From an uncultured Vicinamibacterales bacterium (GTDB taxonomy: Bacteria; Acidobacteriota; Vicinamibacteria; Vicinamibacterales; UBA8438): a DNA stretch of 64,000 nucleotides. The DNA lies in contig OY282382.1 of assembly GCA_958295905.1 (NCBI GenBank), positions 3,744,001-3,808,000 on the forward strand, in the 5' to 3' direction. The notes under the pieces were generated by a model. That model was given only the letters and a program-made list of their open reading frames with translations, had not been told where the DNA came from and did not search any database. A program made the position numbers and the translations under genes. Shown here in pieces: positions 24,322 to 33,637 of this stretch. Position 1 is the stretch's first letter, and every line of letters starts with the position of its first letter.

Positions 24322-25971
24322 TCACGGGGCTCGCCGGCTCCGCTTCGCCGGCGTCTCCGGCGACAGCAGCTCTCGTGCGCTCTCCAACACGGTACCCGAG
24401 ACTCGGGTGCCGGTCATCATCCTTGCGATCTCCGCGGCCCGCGCTTCCTCGTCCAACCGGTGCACCGCGGCCAGCGTGCGTCCGCCGCGGACGGACTTCG
24501 TGACCCGGTGATGACTGGCGCCGTAGGCGGCGATCTGCGGCAGATGCGTGATGCACAGCACCTGATACCGTTCGGCCAATCCGCAAAGCTTGGCGCCGAC
24601 CCGTTCGGCCGCCTCGCCGCCGATGCCCGCGTCCACCTCGTCGAAGACCAGGGTGCGACCGGGCGCGTCGGTGCGGATCGCGGTTCGCAGCACCAGCATG
24701 ACCCTCGAGAGCTCACCGCCGGACGCGATGCGCGCCAGAGGCCGGACGTCCTCCCCGGGATTGGCCGAGAAGTAGAACTCCCCCCGATCGATGCCGCGTT
24801 CCGTCCAGGCCGCCTCTCCGCCGCCGGCCCGCTGGAATACCACCTCGAATCGCGCGCGCTCCATGGCGAGATCGGCGAGGCCGCGCTGGAGGGACCGCCC
24901 CAACGTGCCGGCCGCCGCACGACGGCGCTCGGACAGGGTTCGGGCGGCCGCGATGTAGGCGTCACCCGCCTCGGAAACGGCCGCTTCCAGACCTTCGAGA
25001 TCCTTCCTTCCGGCGCCCTGTTCGCGTTCGCGGCGCAGCCGGGCTCGAAGGGCGATGACATCCGCGAGGGTCGGGCCGTAGCGTCGTTTCAGACGCTCCA
25101 GCCCCGCCAACCGCTCCTCGACCGCCGGCAACTCCTCCGGCGCCCGGTCCGCGCCGCCGACAAGCGACCGCAACGCGTACGCCAGCTCTTCGAGGTGAGA
25201 GAGAACCGCATCCCTCGACTCGAGGTGCGGCCTGAACTCGGCATCGAACCCCGCAAGTTCCTCGACCCGCTTCCACACGCGGTCCAGGACGCCCAACGCC
25301 GCGTGATCCCCCTCGTAGAGCTCCGCATAGCTCTCTACCGCCAACCGGTGGACGTGTTCGGCGTTCGCGAGAATCCGCCGTTGCGCCGCGAGCGTCTCGT
25401 CCTCGTTGTCGAGCGGATCGACCTCGTCGATCTCGTGAAGCTGAAACGTCACGATCTCGGTGCGTTCGACCGCGTTCGTCTCCCGGTCCCGGGCCTGCTC
25501 CAGCCGGCGCCGGGCGCCCTGCCAAGCCGCAAAGGCCACTCGCACCGCGTCGCGCAGCGGCGCGAGCCCCGCGTGCTGATCCAGCAGATCGAGATGGGTC
25601 GATGGATCGAGCAACGCCTGGTGCTCGTGCTGGCCGTGGAGATCCAGCAGCCCGGCGCCGACCGTTCGGAGTCCCGCGGTCGAAACGAGTCGGTCGTCGA
25701 CGAAGGCCCGGCTTCGGCCGTGCGCGGATATCTCCCGGCGCAGCACATGCTCGCCGTCCGCGTCTTCGGCGACCGCCTCGACCACCGCCCGTTCGGCGCC
25801 GGTCCGCACCAAGCTCGACGATGCCCGCGCGCCGCGCAGCAGACCCAGGGCGCCGACGACGATCGATTTGCCGGCGCCCGTCTCCCCCGTCAGAATCGTG
25901 AAACCGGCGTCCAGCTCGAGCTCGAGGCGATCGATGACCGCCAAGTCCCGAATGCGGAGAAAACGGATCAT
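24322..25971 (-). CDS. recN: DNA repair protein RecN
   Basis: SMC-like ATPase acting early in double-strand break repair. The 549-residue chain opens with MIRFLRIRDLAVID, the family start. The Walker A motif is TGETGAGKS at 28-36, long coiled-coil arms occupy the middle, and the C-terminal half has the ABC signature region LMLVLRTAIR and Walker B VFDEVDAGIGG. The ATG at 25971 is preferred over an in-frame start 11 codons upstream. The downstream miaB start may overlap the recN stop. Confidence 0.94.
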   Translation of the reverse strand: MIRFLRIRDLAVIDRLELELDAGFTILTGETGAGKSIVVGALGLLRGARASSSLVRTGAERAVVEAVAEDADGEHVLRREISAHGRSRAFVDDRLVSTAGLRTVGAGLLDLHGQHEHQALLDPSTHLDLLDQHAGLAPLRDAVRVAFAAWQGARRRLEQARDRETNAVERTEIVTFQLHEIDEVDPLDNEDETLAAQRRILANAEHVHRLAVESYAELYEGDHAALGVLDRVWKRVEELAGFDAEFRPHLESRDAVLSHLEELAYALRSLVGGADRAPEELPAVEERLAGLERLKRRYGPTLADVIALRARLRREREQGAGRKDLEGLEAAVSEAGDAYIAAARTLSERRRAAAGTLGRSLQRGLADLAMERARFEVVFQRAGGGEAAWTERGIDRGEFYFSANPGEDVRPLARIASGGELSRVMLVLRTAIRTDAPGRTLVFDEVDAGIGGEAAERVGAKLCGLAERYQVLCITHLPQIAAYGASHHRVTKSVRGGRTLAAVHRLDEEARAAEIARMMTGTRVSGTVLESARELLSPETPAKRSRRAP

Positions 25972-26016
25972 GGTCCGGCAGGGTCCGGGGCTGGGAAGCG
26001 CCATCGTATCATAGGT

Positions 26017-26045
26017 TTGACAGCAACCTGCCGTCGTGCTACCTT
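26017..26045 (+). promoter_or_regulatory. Sigma-70 promoter for the tol-pal operon
   Basis: TTGACA at 26017-26022, a 17 bp spacer and TACCTT at 26040-26045. Initiation near 26052 would give a leader of about 45 nt that ends with a GGAGGG ribosome-binding site at 26088-26093 before the tolQ GTG. It lies in the divergent recN/tolQ gap. Confidence 0.65.
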
Positions 26046-26096
26046 TCCTCGTCGGCGCTTTCCCAGCGGCGCGCTTTTGTAGTAAACGGAGGGCTC

Positions 26097-26840
26097 GTGC
26101 GTGCTCTTGGTTACTACGCCATGGCCCTGCAGACGCAGGCCGATGGCGCGTCGGAGGGTGTCTTGAGCGGGGGTTTGCTCGACTGGATTGCCCAGTCGAC
26201 GCCGCTGTCCAAGTTCGTTCTCCTCCTCCTGCTCCTCTTCTCCGTCTATTCTTGGGGCATCGCGCTCCACAAGCTTTGGTTGTTCCCCCGTATCGAACGC
26301 CAGACTTGGGGCTTTCTCGACGTTTTTCGACGAAGCACGAAGTTCTCCGAGGTCAACGCGGCATGCCGGTCGTTGAAGCACAGCCCGTTGGTCGGTCTGT
26401 TTCAGGCGGGCTACGCCGAGCTCAACACGCAGTTGCGCCACGGGAACGGCGGCGCAGCCGACGAGCGTCCCAGCCTGAGCAGCCTCGAGGCGGTGGATCG
26501 AGCCCTGCAGCGGGCGGTGGTGGTCGAAGCCAACAAGCTGGAGCACCGCCTTCACCTCCTGGCGACGACCGCGAGCATCACGCCGTTCATCGGGCTGTTC
26601 GGAACGGTCGTCGGTATAGTCACCGCATTCCAGGGAATCGCGGGAACCGGTTCGACCAATCTGACCGTCGTCGCCCCCGGCATCGCCGAGGCGCTGGTGG
26701 CGACCGCGGCCGGTCTCGGGGCGGCGATTCCCGCCCTGTACTTCTACAACCACCTGACGAACAAGGTCCGGCTCCATCTGTCGATGATGGACGACTTTTC
26801 GCTCGAGTTTCTCAATATCGTGGAGAGGAACTTCCTGTGA
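26097..26840 (+). CDS. tolQ: TolQ/ExbB-type proton channel protein
   Basis: Inner-membrane stator subunit that uses the proton gradient with TolR to energise TolA. The 247-residue protein has a first membrane helix at about 37-58 and two more in the conserved MotA/TolQ/ExbB domain (TASITPFIGLFGTVVGIVTA and the EALVATAAGLGAAIPALYFY region). The GTG at 26097 is set by GGAGGG four bases upstream; an ATG eight codons later is the alternative. The neighbours tolR, tolA, tolB, pal and cpoB decide TolQ over ExbB. Confidence 0.92.
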   Translation: MRALGYYAMALQTQADGASEGVLSGGLLDWIAQSTPLSKFVLLLLLLFSVYSWGIALHKLWLFPRIERQTWGFLDVFRRSTKFSEVNAACRSLKHSPLVGLFQAGYAELNTQLRHGNGGAADERPSLSSLEAVDRALQRAVVVEANKLEHRLHLLATTASITPFIGLFGTVVGIVTAFQGIAGTGSTNLTVVAPGIAEALVATAAGLGAAIPALYFYNHLTNKVRLHLSMMDDFSLEFLNIVERNFL

Positions 26841-26885
26841 CGCCCACGCATCGCGCAGGCGGCGCACAGGATCACGGATCAGGAC

Positions 26886-27353
26886 ATGCCCACCATTCAG
26901 AGCCCGGGAACCGGCGGATCATCCGGCGCGGGACGCCGCAGACGCCCAAGAACGACTACGTCGCTGTCGGAAATCAACGTGGTGCCCCTCGTCGACGTCA
27001 TGCTCGTCCTGCTGATCATCTTCATGGTGGCGGCGCCGATGATGCAGCGAGGACTCGACGTGAGCCTCCCGGTGTCGCGACGCGCGGATCAGCTCGTCGC
27101 CGAACGTCTGTTCGTGACGATTCCACTGACCTTTCGGACCGATAGGATCGTACAGGTCGGCGAGGACGCGGTTCCCGTCGCGGCGCTCGAGGAGCGCATG
27201 CGGCAGGAGCTCGGTGAACGCGCGGATCGGGACATCTTCGTACGGGGCGACGGAGACATCACCTTTCAGGAACTGGTGTCCGTCATCGACGAGCTCAAGG
27301 CAGGCGGGGTCAACAACGTCGGACTCGTGACCGCGACGTCGCTGGAACCCTGA
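26886..27353 (+). CDS. tolR: TolR/ExbD-type protein
   Basis: Partner of TolQ in the proton-driven Tol motor. The 155-residue protein has the typical INVVPLVDVMLVLLIIFMV segment at about 29-47, with the conserved membrane aspartate (VPLVDVML), and a periplasmic C-terminal domain. The N-terminal 25 residues are Gly/Arg/Ser-rich and cytoplasmic. It lies 45 bp after tolQ. Confidence 0.93.
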   Translation: MPTIQSPGTGGSSGAGRRRRPRTTTSLSEINVVPLVDVMLVLLIIFMVAAPMMQRGLDVSLPVSRRADQLVAERLFVTIPLTFRTDRIVQVGEDAVPVAALEERMRQELGERADRDIFVRGDGDITFQELVSVIDELKAGGVNNVGLVTATSLEP

Positions 27354-27368
27354 TCGAACCGGGCATCC

Positions 27369-28172
27369 GTGCCAACCAAGTCCATGCAGTCGATTGCCGA
27401 AGTGGTTCGCCGGCGCACGGCCGGAGGGGACGGCCTCGGGCGGACCTGCGCGCTCTCGCTGACCGGACACGCCGTGTTCATGGCCGCAATCGTCCTCTTT
27501 CCCTCCGCCTTCGTCGCCAGCGTCGAGACCGAAGCGACGGCCGACGTGATGACCATCAGCCTCGGGGGACCGGCCGGACCCAGCACCGGCGGACAGGCGG
27601 CGCTGGCCGCACGTCCCGTGCAGGAAGTGCTGCCGCTCGAAGAGGCGAATCGTCCCCAGTGGATTCAACCGCCCACGCCCGCCCCGCCGGAGATGATCCT
27701 TCCGATCGAGGACGCCGGCCGCCGCGTGGAGGAGGACGTGCCCGCGGAATCGGCGCCGGAGGAGTCTCGGGGGCGGACGCCGACCCGCGGCCCGGAGCTG
27801 CGGGAAGGCAACGCCCTGGCCGACACCGGCTCCGATGGAGGAGGCGTGGGGCTTTCCGCCGGCGGGCTGGGGTCGGGAGGCGAGCTCGAGCTCCTAAACT
27901 TCTGCTGTCCAGAGTACATCTCCATCATGACCGACCGGATCCGCAATCGCTGGGACAGTCGGCAACGGATTGCCGGCGCGGTGACGATCAAGTTCACCAT
28001 CCAGCGCGACGGCCGCATCACGGACGTGGAGCGGGCGACGACCAGCGGGTACTTCGCGCTCGATCAGAGTGCGGAGCGCGCCGTGCGGTATACGGCGCAA
28101 TTGCCTCGACTGCCGTCGGCGTTCGACCGCGACCGCCTGACCGTTTATCTCGATTTCAAGTACCGACACTGA
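27369..28172 (+). CDS. tolA: TolA/TonB-like energy transducer
   Basis: A 267-residue protein with one N-terminal membrane helix (about 28-50), a Pro/Glu-rich periplasmic middle, and a C-terminal TonB/TolA-type domain (about 180-265) with VTIKFTIQRDGRITDVERA. It would link the TolQR motor to TolB-Pal at the outer membrane. The middle is much shorter than the long helical domain of E. coli TolA. A Cys-Cys pair (NFCCPEY) precedes the C-terminal domain. Translation starts at GTG 27369, 15 bp after tolR. Confidence 0.8.
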   Translation: MPTKSMQSIAEVVRRRTAGGDGLGRTCALSLTGHAVFMAAIVLFPSAFVASVETEATADVMTISLGGPAGPSTGGQAALAARPVQEVLPLEEANRPQWIQPPTPAPPEMILPIEDAGRRVEEDVPAESAPEESRGRTPTRGPELREGNALADTGSDGGGVGLSAGGLGSGGELELLNFCCPEYISIMTDRIRNRWDSRQRIAGAVTIKFTIQRDGRITDVERATTSGYFALDQSAERAVRYTAQLPRLPSAFDRDRLTVYLDFKYRH

Positions 28173-28184
28173 GGAGCATCGCCG

Positions 28185-29615
28185 ATGGCCCCTATTCCTT
28201 GCCGCCCCACCGGGAACGATCGTGGCGGCTCCCGCTCGAAACCGCATCCGTCATGGGGTTGGGGGGGCATGGCGGCCGCGATGGCGGTGCTGGCCGCTCC
28301 CCTGTCGCCGACGTCGACCGGCGCCGCGGTGGAGCCGCAACAGCGGGATGAGGTCAGGGTGGTCATTGGGGACAGCATCGGCGCCCAATCGAGCATCGCG
28401 GTCCCCGACTGCCTGCCCCTGACCTCGGATCCGACGACCCTGGAGGCGAGCCGCACCATCGCCCGGGTGTTGTGGGACGACCTGGACTTCGAGCGCGAAT
28501 TCAGGATGATTCCCCGCGACGTTTACCGCACGATCCCGGTCGCGGCCTCACTGATCGACATCCCCTTCGACCGGTGGCGGGAGCTGGGCGCCGACGGCGT
28601 GGTGAGCTGCACCGTCGCGGCCCGCGGCGGGCGCCAACTGGAAATCGCCGCCCGCCTGTACTCGGTCCAATCCGGAGAGTCCGCGTTCGGCAAACTGTAC
28701 ACCGGCTCGACCCGCGACATCCGTCTCTATGCGCACCAGTTGTCGGACGATATCCACCGGGACCAGCGCGGCCTCGAAGGCGTGGCCCGCACCCGGCTGG
28801 CGTTCGTCTCGGACCGGGACAGCGAATCGGTATTCGGGCTCGTCGAGAACAGGCCGGTGAAGGAGATCTACATCGCCGACTACGACGGCGCCAACCCGCG
28901 GCGGGTCACGGTGTCCGGCAGCCTCAACACGAATCCCGCCTGGTCGCCGGACGGACGGTCCATCGGGTACACGTCGTGGCTCACCGGGTTCCCCGACGTG
29001 GTCGTGTCGTACCTCTTCGAGGGACGCATGGCGACACCGGTCGAAGGCGACAGCCGTCGGCAGAACTTCCTCCCCGCCTTCTCGCCGGACGGCCGGCGCC
29101 TGGCCTTCAACTCGAACCGGAACAACAACAACGACATCTACGTCGCCAACGTCGACGGCACCGGACTCCTCCGGCTGACCAACCACCCCGCGATCGACAC
29201 CAGCCCCACGTGGTCGCCGAACAGCCAGCAGATCGCGTTCACGTCCGATCGCACCGGCACGCCCCAGATCTACGTCGTCGGCGCCGACGGGACGGGCCTG
29301 CGGCGGCTGACCTACGAAACGTACTGCGACCGGCCGACCTGGTCGCCGCCGCCGTTCAACGAGATCGCGTACTCGTCCCGAACCGGTCCGGGACACGACA
29401 TCAAAGTGCTGGATTTGGCCACGAACGAGGAACGTCAGTTGACGTTCGGGCTCGGCTCGAACGAGAGCCCGAGCTACGCCCCCAACGGCCGCCACATCGC
29501 GTTCATGTCGACGCGCAACGAATCGAAGCAGATCTACGTCATCGGCCGGGACGGCCGGGGACTGCGCCGCATCACGTCGGCGGGCAACAACGAGATGCCG
29601 AGCTGGTCGCGGTAA
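28185..29615 (+). CDS. tolB: Tol-Pal system protein TolB
   Basis: Periplasmic beta-propeller that binds Pal. The 476-residue protein has an N-terminal export segment (a Gly/Ala helix at about 26-48), an alpha/beta N-domain, and a C-terminal propeller of WD40-like/PD40 repeats. Repeats such as NPAWSPDGRSIGYTS, LPAFSPDGRRLAFNS and SPTWSPNSQQIAFTS are spaced about 43 residues apart. It lies 12 bp after tolA. Confidence 0.92.
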   Translation: MAPIPCRPTGNDRGGSRSKPHPSWGWGGMAAAMAVLAAPLSPTSTGAAVEPQQRDEVRVVIGDSIGAQSSIAVPDCLPLTSDPTTLEASRTIARVLWDDLDFEREFRMIPRDVYRTIPVAASLIDIPFDRWRELGADGVVSCTVAARGGRQLEIAARLYSVQSGESAFGKLYTGSTRDIRLYAHQLSDDIHRDQRGLEGVARTRLAFVSDRDSESVFGLVENRPVKEIYIADYDGANPRRVTVSGSLNTNPAWSPDGRSIGYTSWLTGFPDVVVSYLFEGRMATPVEGDSRRQNFLPAFSPDGRRLAFNSNRNNNNDIYVANVDGTGLLRLTNHPAIDTSPTWSPNSQQIAFTSDRTGTPQIYVVGADGTGLRRLTYETYCDRPTWSPPPFNEIAYSSRTGPGHDIKVLDLATNEERQLTFGLGSNESPSYAPNGRHIAFMSTRNESKQIYVIGRDGRGLRRITSAGNNEMPSWSR

Positions 29616-29678
29616 CCCGCGGCGCAGGCATGCAACCGGCGTTCGCACCGGGCATACCGGCAGGAGGAATTGGCGAAG

Positions 29679-30278
29679 ATGCACGATCGAAGACACGCTT
29701 CATGGATGGCGGGAGCAGCGCTGCTCGTACCGGTGATCTTCTTTCAGGCGGCATGCTCGGAGAACCCGCCGCCCGTGATCCCGGAACCTGTGGTGGTGGC
29801 GCCGACGCCGATTGACGATCCGCCGGAGATCGTTCCGTCCGCACGCCCCCCGGCTCCCGCCCCCCCGCCACCGCCGGCGGCGCCGATCCTGACGCCGGAC
29901 GAGGAGATCGCCGCGCAGTCGCTCGCGGAGATCAATCGCGCGTTGCTGCTCGAACCGGTCTTCTTCGGGCTGGACGGCGCCGAGCTCGACGAGCGGGGCC
30001 GACGGGTGGTGGAAGCCAATGCGGACGTGCTCGCGCGCTTTCCGACCTGGAACGTGACCATCGAAGGACATTGCGACGAGCGCGGCACACCCGAGTACAA
30101 CCTCGGGCTCGGCGAGCTGCGGGCGCTGGCCGCCCAACGGTATCTCCTGGAGCTGGGGCTCGATCCGGCGCGTGTCCGAACCGTCAGCTACGGAAAGGAG
30201 TTTCCATTCGATCCCGGAAACGACGAATCGGCGTGGGCCGCGAACCGGCGGGCGCACTTCGTGATTACGGAGAAGTAG
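29679..30278 (+). CDS. pal: Peptidoglycan-associated lipoprotein Pal
   Basis: Outer-membrane lipoprotein that binds peptidoglycan through its OmpA-like domain. A lipobox-type FFQAAC places the lipidated cysteine at residue 26 of the 199-residue protein. A Pro-rich linker (30-70) follows, then the OmpA-like domain with VTIEGHCDERGTPEYNLGLG, the peptidoglycan-binding signature. The ATG at 29679 gives a normal lipoprotein signal; an AGGAGG lies upstream, and a TTG three codons earlier is an alternative. Confidence 0.94.
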   Translation: MHDRRHASWMAGAALLVPVIFFQAACSENPPPVIPEPVVVAPTPIDDPPEIVPSARPPAPAPPPPPAAPILTPDEEIAAQSLAEINRALLLEPVFFGLDGAELDERGRRVVEANADVLARFPTWNVTIEGHCDERGTPEYNLGLGELRALAAQRYLLELGLDPARVRTVSYGKEFPFDPGNDESAWAANRRAHFVITEK

Positions 30279-30386
30279 CAGATCGCCGCCGGCCGGGATA
30301 CGATTAGAGGCGCGCCGATCGCCGTCGTGTACGCGGGCGGCCGGTCGGTCCATGTTCCACCCCTTCCTTGCGTACGAGGTAGTGTC

Positions 30387-31214
30387 ATGAGACGGCTTTC
30401 CTTCAGGCTCGCTCTCGGATTTCTCGGTATCGCGCTGGCCGTCGCCCCCGCCCGGGGTCAGAACCGCGAGCACCAGCAGATGATGGCCGACATCCGGATG
30501 CTGCAGGAGGACACGGCGCAGTTGCGCGCCCTGCTCGGGACGCTGGCTCAGACATTGCATGGGATCCAGTCGAGTCTCGATGCCCAGGGGGACGACTTGC
30601 GCCGCGGATTCGCCAATCAGCAGCTCCAGATCGACAGCGTGGCGACGGGGGTACGGGTGGTGCGGGAGAAGGTCGACGAGAACAACGTGCGCGTGTCGTC
30701 CCTCACGCAGGAGGTCGAGGCGTTGCGCATGGCGATTCCGATGATGGGGGCTCCCCTGACCGATCTCGCCGTCGATCCCGAGACCGGCCTGCCCCTGAAT
30801 CCGGACCTCGCGCCCCCCTCCGCGCCCGTCAACCCGGGGATCTCGCCCAGGCGGCTCTACGACACCGCGTTCACGGACTACACGACCGGCCAGTGGGCGC
30901 TCTCGATTCAGGGGTTCGAGGCCTACATCAGCACCTTCCCCCGATCCCAGTTGGCGGATGACGCGCAGTTCTTCATCGGACAGAACTACTACGCCGACGG
31001 AAAGTTCCGGGAGGCGGCCGACGCCTTCGAGCAGGTCGTGTCGAGCTATCCTGACGGCGACATGGTGGCCGAGGCGTTGTACAAGCAAGGCTTGACGCTG
31101 GAGCGGCTCGACCAGATCGATCTCGCTCGGGAGACGTTTCAAACCGTCGTGCGCGAGCATCCCGACGACAACATGGCGAATCTGGCGCAGCAGGCGCTGG
31201 ACCGTCTGGACTAG
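30387..31214 (+). CDS. cpoB: Cell division coordinator CpoB (YbgF)
   Basis: Periplasmic TPR protein that coordinates Tol-Pal with peptidoglycan synthesis at division. The 275-residue protein has a signal peptide to about residue 25, a coiled-coil region (about 28-115) and three C-terminal tetratricopeptide repeats in which AFTDYTTGQWALSIQGFEAY begins the first. A GAGGT ribosome-binding site lies 6 nt before the ATG at 30387. Last tol-pal gene, 5 bp before ssb. Confidence 0.9.
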   Translation: MRRLSFRLALGFLGIALAVAPARGQNREHQQMMADIRMLQEDTAQLRALLGTLAQTLHGIQSSLDAQGDDLRRGFANQQLQIDSVATGVRVVREKVDENNVRVSSLTQEVEALRMAIPMMGAPLTDLAVDPETGLPLNPDLAPPSAPVNPGISPRRLYDTAFTDYTTGQWALSIQGFEAYISTFPRSQLADDAQFFIGQNYYADGKFREAADAFEQVVSSYPDGDMVAEALYKQGLTLERLDQIDLARETFQTVVREHPDDNMANLAQQALDRLD

Positions 31215-31219
31215 CAGCT

Positions 31220-31645
31220 ATGGGAAGTGTCAACAAGGTTTTTCTCATCGGAAACCTCGGCCGGGACGCCGAGCAGCGCCATACCGCCAATGGCACCGCC
31301 GTGAGCAACTTCAGCCTGGCCACGACGGACATGTGGACCGACAAGTCGGGCCAGCGGCAGGAGCGCACCGAATGGCACCGGGTGGTGGTGTGGGACCGGC
31401 AGGCCGAGTCGTTGCAGCCGTACCTGACCAAGGGCAAGCAGATCTGTGTCGAGGGGCGGCTGCAGACCCGCGAGTGGAACGACCGCGACGGCAACAAGCG
31501 GTACACCACCGAGATTCGGGCCGATCGCATCACGCTGCTCGGCGGTCGGGGCGGACCGGGCGGCGGCGCCGGGCGGCACGACGCGGCGACCGGGGAGGCC
31601 GAGGCCGCTCCGCCGGAGCTGACCGAGGACGACATCCCGTTCTGA
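31220..31645 (+). CDS. ssb: Single-stranded DNA-binding protein
   Basis: OB-fold protein that coats single-stranded DNA in replication and repair. The opening MGSVNKVFLIGNLGRDAE is typical, and the 141-residue chain ends with the acidic tip DDIPF used to recruit partner proteins. A Gly-rich linker begins near residue 108. It follows cpoB after 5 bp, so it is probably transcribed with the tol-pal operon. Confidence 0.95.
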   Translation: MGSVNKVFLIGNLGRDAEQRHTANGTAVSNFSLATTDMWTDKSGQRQERTEWHRVVVWDRQAESLQPYLTKGKQICVEGRLQTREWNDRDGNKRYTTEIRADRITLLGGRGGPGGGAGRHDAATGEAEAAPPELTEDDIPF

Positions 31646-31649
31646 GCGG

Positions 31650-31673
31650 CCGGCGGCGGGCGCTCCCCGCCGG
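31650..31673. terminator. Hairpin between convergent ssb and cupin genes
   Basis: CCGGCGG pairs with CCGCCGG around a 10 nt loop, 5 bp after the ssb stop. There is no T-run; it is called from position and stem strength only. Confidence 0.4.
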
Positions 31674-31707
31674 TACGCTGCGTCCCCGCCGGAGCAACGC
31701 CGGGCGG

Positions 31708-32070
31708 CTACGCGGGATCCGGGCCGTCCTTCACGACACGGCCGTATCGGTCCTCGAGTCGAACCACGTCATCGAGATCGGGCGTGGACACCTCGAAGAT
31801 GTCGGCGGTCTCGAGGGCGGTCATGCGGTGCACGGTGCCCGGCGCGATGTGGACGCTGTCACCCGGGCCCATCTCCTGCGTGACCCGGGTATCGCCTTGG
31901 CGGCCCTTCTCGAACCGGATGCGTCCGCTCCAGACCAGGATCGTCTCATCCTTGACGCGGTGATACTGGAGGCTGAGCGCCTGTCCGGCATCTACGTGGA
32001 GGATTTTTCCGACGTAGCGCTCGGTCTTGGCCCAGCGGAGCTCGTACCCCCACGGCTTGTCCACTCTCAT
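31708..32070 (-). CDS. Cupin-domain protein (mannose-6-phosphate isomerase type II-like)
   Basis: A 120-residue single-cupin protein. The opening VDKPWGYELRWAKTERYVGK and the motifs LQYHRVKDETILVWSG and APGTVHRM resemble the isomerase domain of mannose-1-phosphate guanylyltransferase/mannose-6-phosphate isomerase proteins; His residues in YHR and TVHR are candidate metal ligands. The domain occurs alone, so an activity on sugar phosphates is plausible but unproven. It is the last gene on the minus strand after rapZ, 82 bp away. Confidence 0.8.
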   Translation of the reverse strand: MRVDKPWGYELRWAKTERYVGKILHVDAGQALSLQYHRVKDETILVWSGRIRFEKGRQGDTRVTQEMGPGDSVHIAPGTVHRMTALETADIFEVSTPDLDDVVRLEDRYGRVVKDGPDPA

Positions 32071-32152
32071 TCGACGTCCCCCGGCGCCCCGCCGCCCCCC
32101 GGCAATGGGCCCCGCCGCATGCGACTCCCGGTCTCCGTGAACGCGTTGGCCT

Positions 32153-33085
32153 TCACCCGGCGGGCTGCTCGTCGTCGCCGGTCCTGACGGCCACGTCGCG
32201 GTGCCGAATCCGCCATCGGACCCCGGAGACCCCCGACAGTCTCGTCCTCAACTGCTCGACGATGGCGACAGACCGGTGACGACCGCCGGTGCAGCCGACC
32301 CCGATGGTCAGGTAGCTCTTGCCTTCGCGCTCGTACTGGGGAATCAGAAACTTCATCAGGTCGCTGGTCTTTTCCAGGAACGGTTCGACCGCCTTGCCCG
32401 CGCACACGTAGTCGCGGACGCCCGGGTCCCGGCCGGTCAGCGCCTTCAGCTCCGGAACGAAATGCGGGTTCGGGAGAAATCGGACGTCGAACAGCAGGTC
32501 CGACTCCGGAGGAACGCCGTACTTGTAGCCGAAGCTCAGCAGGGTCACGGTCAATCGCCCGCGGCCGTCCTCGCCCTGCACGAGCTCGCCGAACGCGCGC
32601 CGCAGCTCATGCACCGTGAGGTCGGACGTGTCGAGCACGAGGTCCGACATCTTCTTGATCTGCCGGAGCTGAGCCCGTTCGGTCAGGATGCCTTCGATCG
32701 CCGATCCGGCCGGGGCCAGGGGATGCGGCCGGCGGGTCTCGCTGAAGCGCCGCAGCAGGGAGGCATCGGAGGCCTCGAGGAAAATGAGCCAAGTCTGCAA
32801 ATGCTCCCGGGCGCGCAACGCCGCGAATACACCCGCGAACTGATCAAGAAACAACCGATCGCGGGCATCCACGACGACCGCAATGGCGTCGTGGCGCGCA
32901 CCCTCACCGGGATCGAGGTCGGCCAGCGTCGGAATCAAGACCGTCGGCAGATTGTCGACGCACAGACAACCGAGGTCTTCCAGGGCTCGGATGGCCGCGG
33001 ACTTCCCCGCCCCCGAGAGCCCGGTCACCACGATGAACCGGGCGGCGGACTTCCGGCCCGCCGCCTCCCGCCGGCTCGCGGCCAT
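32153..33085 (-). CDS. rapZ: RapZ-family nucleotide-binding protein
   Basis: P-loop protein of the RapZ/YvcJ family; in enterobacteria it is an RNase adaptor for glmZ decay and a GlcN6P sensor. The Walker A motif GLSGAGKS is at residues 22-29, LPNPHFVPEL and the C-terminal GCTGGRHRSVAIVEQL are the family signatures, and the 310-residue length is normal. It sits at the end of the lptCA-lptB-rpoN-hpf block, the standard place for the gene, but neither ptsN nor hprK is present between hpf and rapZ. Function in this lineage is inferred. Confidence 0.93.
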   Translation of the reverse strand: MAASRREAAGRKSAARFIVVTGLSGAGKSAAIRALEDLGCLCVDNLPTVLIPTLADLDPGEGARHDAIAVVVDARDRLFLDQFAGVFAALRAREHLQTWLIFLEASDASLLRRFSETRRPHPLAPAGSAIEGILTERAQLRQIKKMSDLVLDTSDLTVHELRRAFGELVQGEDGRGRLTVTLLSFGYKYGVPPESDLLFDVRFLPNPHFVPELKALTGRDPGVRDYVCAGKAVEPFLEKTSDLMKFLIPQYEREGKSYLTIGVGCTGGRHRSVAIVEQLRTRLSGVSGVRWRIRHRDVAVRTGDDEQPAG

Positions 33086-33165
33086 TCCGCCCCCCCGTCC
33101 CGATCGAACGACCGGCCGCGGCGGGGTTCACCCGCCGCTGACGCGCGACCGCTCACCGCGGCGGC

Positions 33166-33531
33166 TCACGTAATCCTGGTGGTGTCGTCCGCCTCGGTCT
33201 CGGGTTCGACCGACGCCGACACGGGCACGGCGTGACGCCGACGATCTTGCCACTTCCCCTTCAACGTGTGGGCTTGGTGACTGACCTTGTCCACCGCGGC
33301 ACCGACCGACGCCGACCAATTCGTTTCTTCCGCCAAGCCGTGAAGCCGATGGTCGCCCCGGGCATGGACGATGAGCTCGGATACGCACAAATGGCGCGCC
33401 GTCGACAGGACGAACTCGACCGAAACCAGGGCATCGCCCAGTACCCGCTCGAGAGGTTGCAGCCGCCGGTCAATCAGATCGCGCAGCTCGTCGTTCACCG
33501 AGACGTTCCGGGCCGTCAACGTGTATTGCAT
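33166..33531 (-). CDS. hpf: Ribosome hibernation promoting factor, short form
   Basis: Binds 30S subunits and promotes inactive ribosomes in stationary phase. The 121-residue protein has the family start MQYTLTARNVSVNDELRDLI and ends with a short charged tail; the long-form C-terminal dimerisation domain is absent. The ATG at 33531 is chosen because the extended frame upstream is Gly/Arg-rich and unlike the family. It lies 106 bp after rpoN. Confidence 0.92.
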   Translation of the reverse strand: MQYTLTARNVSVNDELRDLIDRRLQPLERVLGDALVSVEFVLSTARHLCVSELIVHARGDHRLHGLAEETNWSASVGAAVDKVSHQAHTLKGKWQDRRRHAVPVSASVEPETEADDTTRIT

Positions 33532-33637
33532 TTGTGTCAGTGTCCTGTGAACCAATCCTACCGGGAACCACTCCGCGCCGCCCCCGCGGCGCACCCGGGC
33601 GGCGGGCCGACAAGCACGGGATCGCAGCGGACACGGG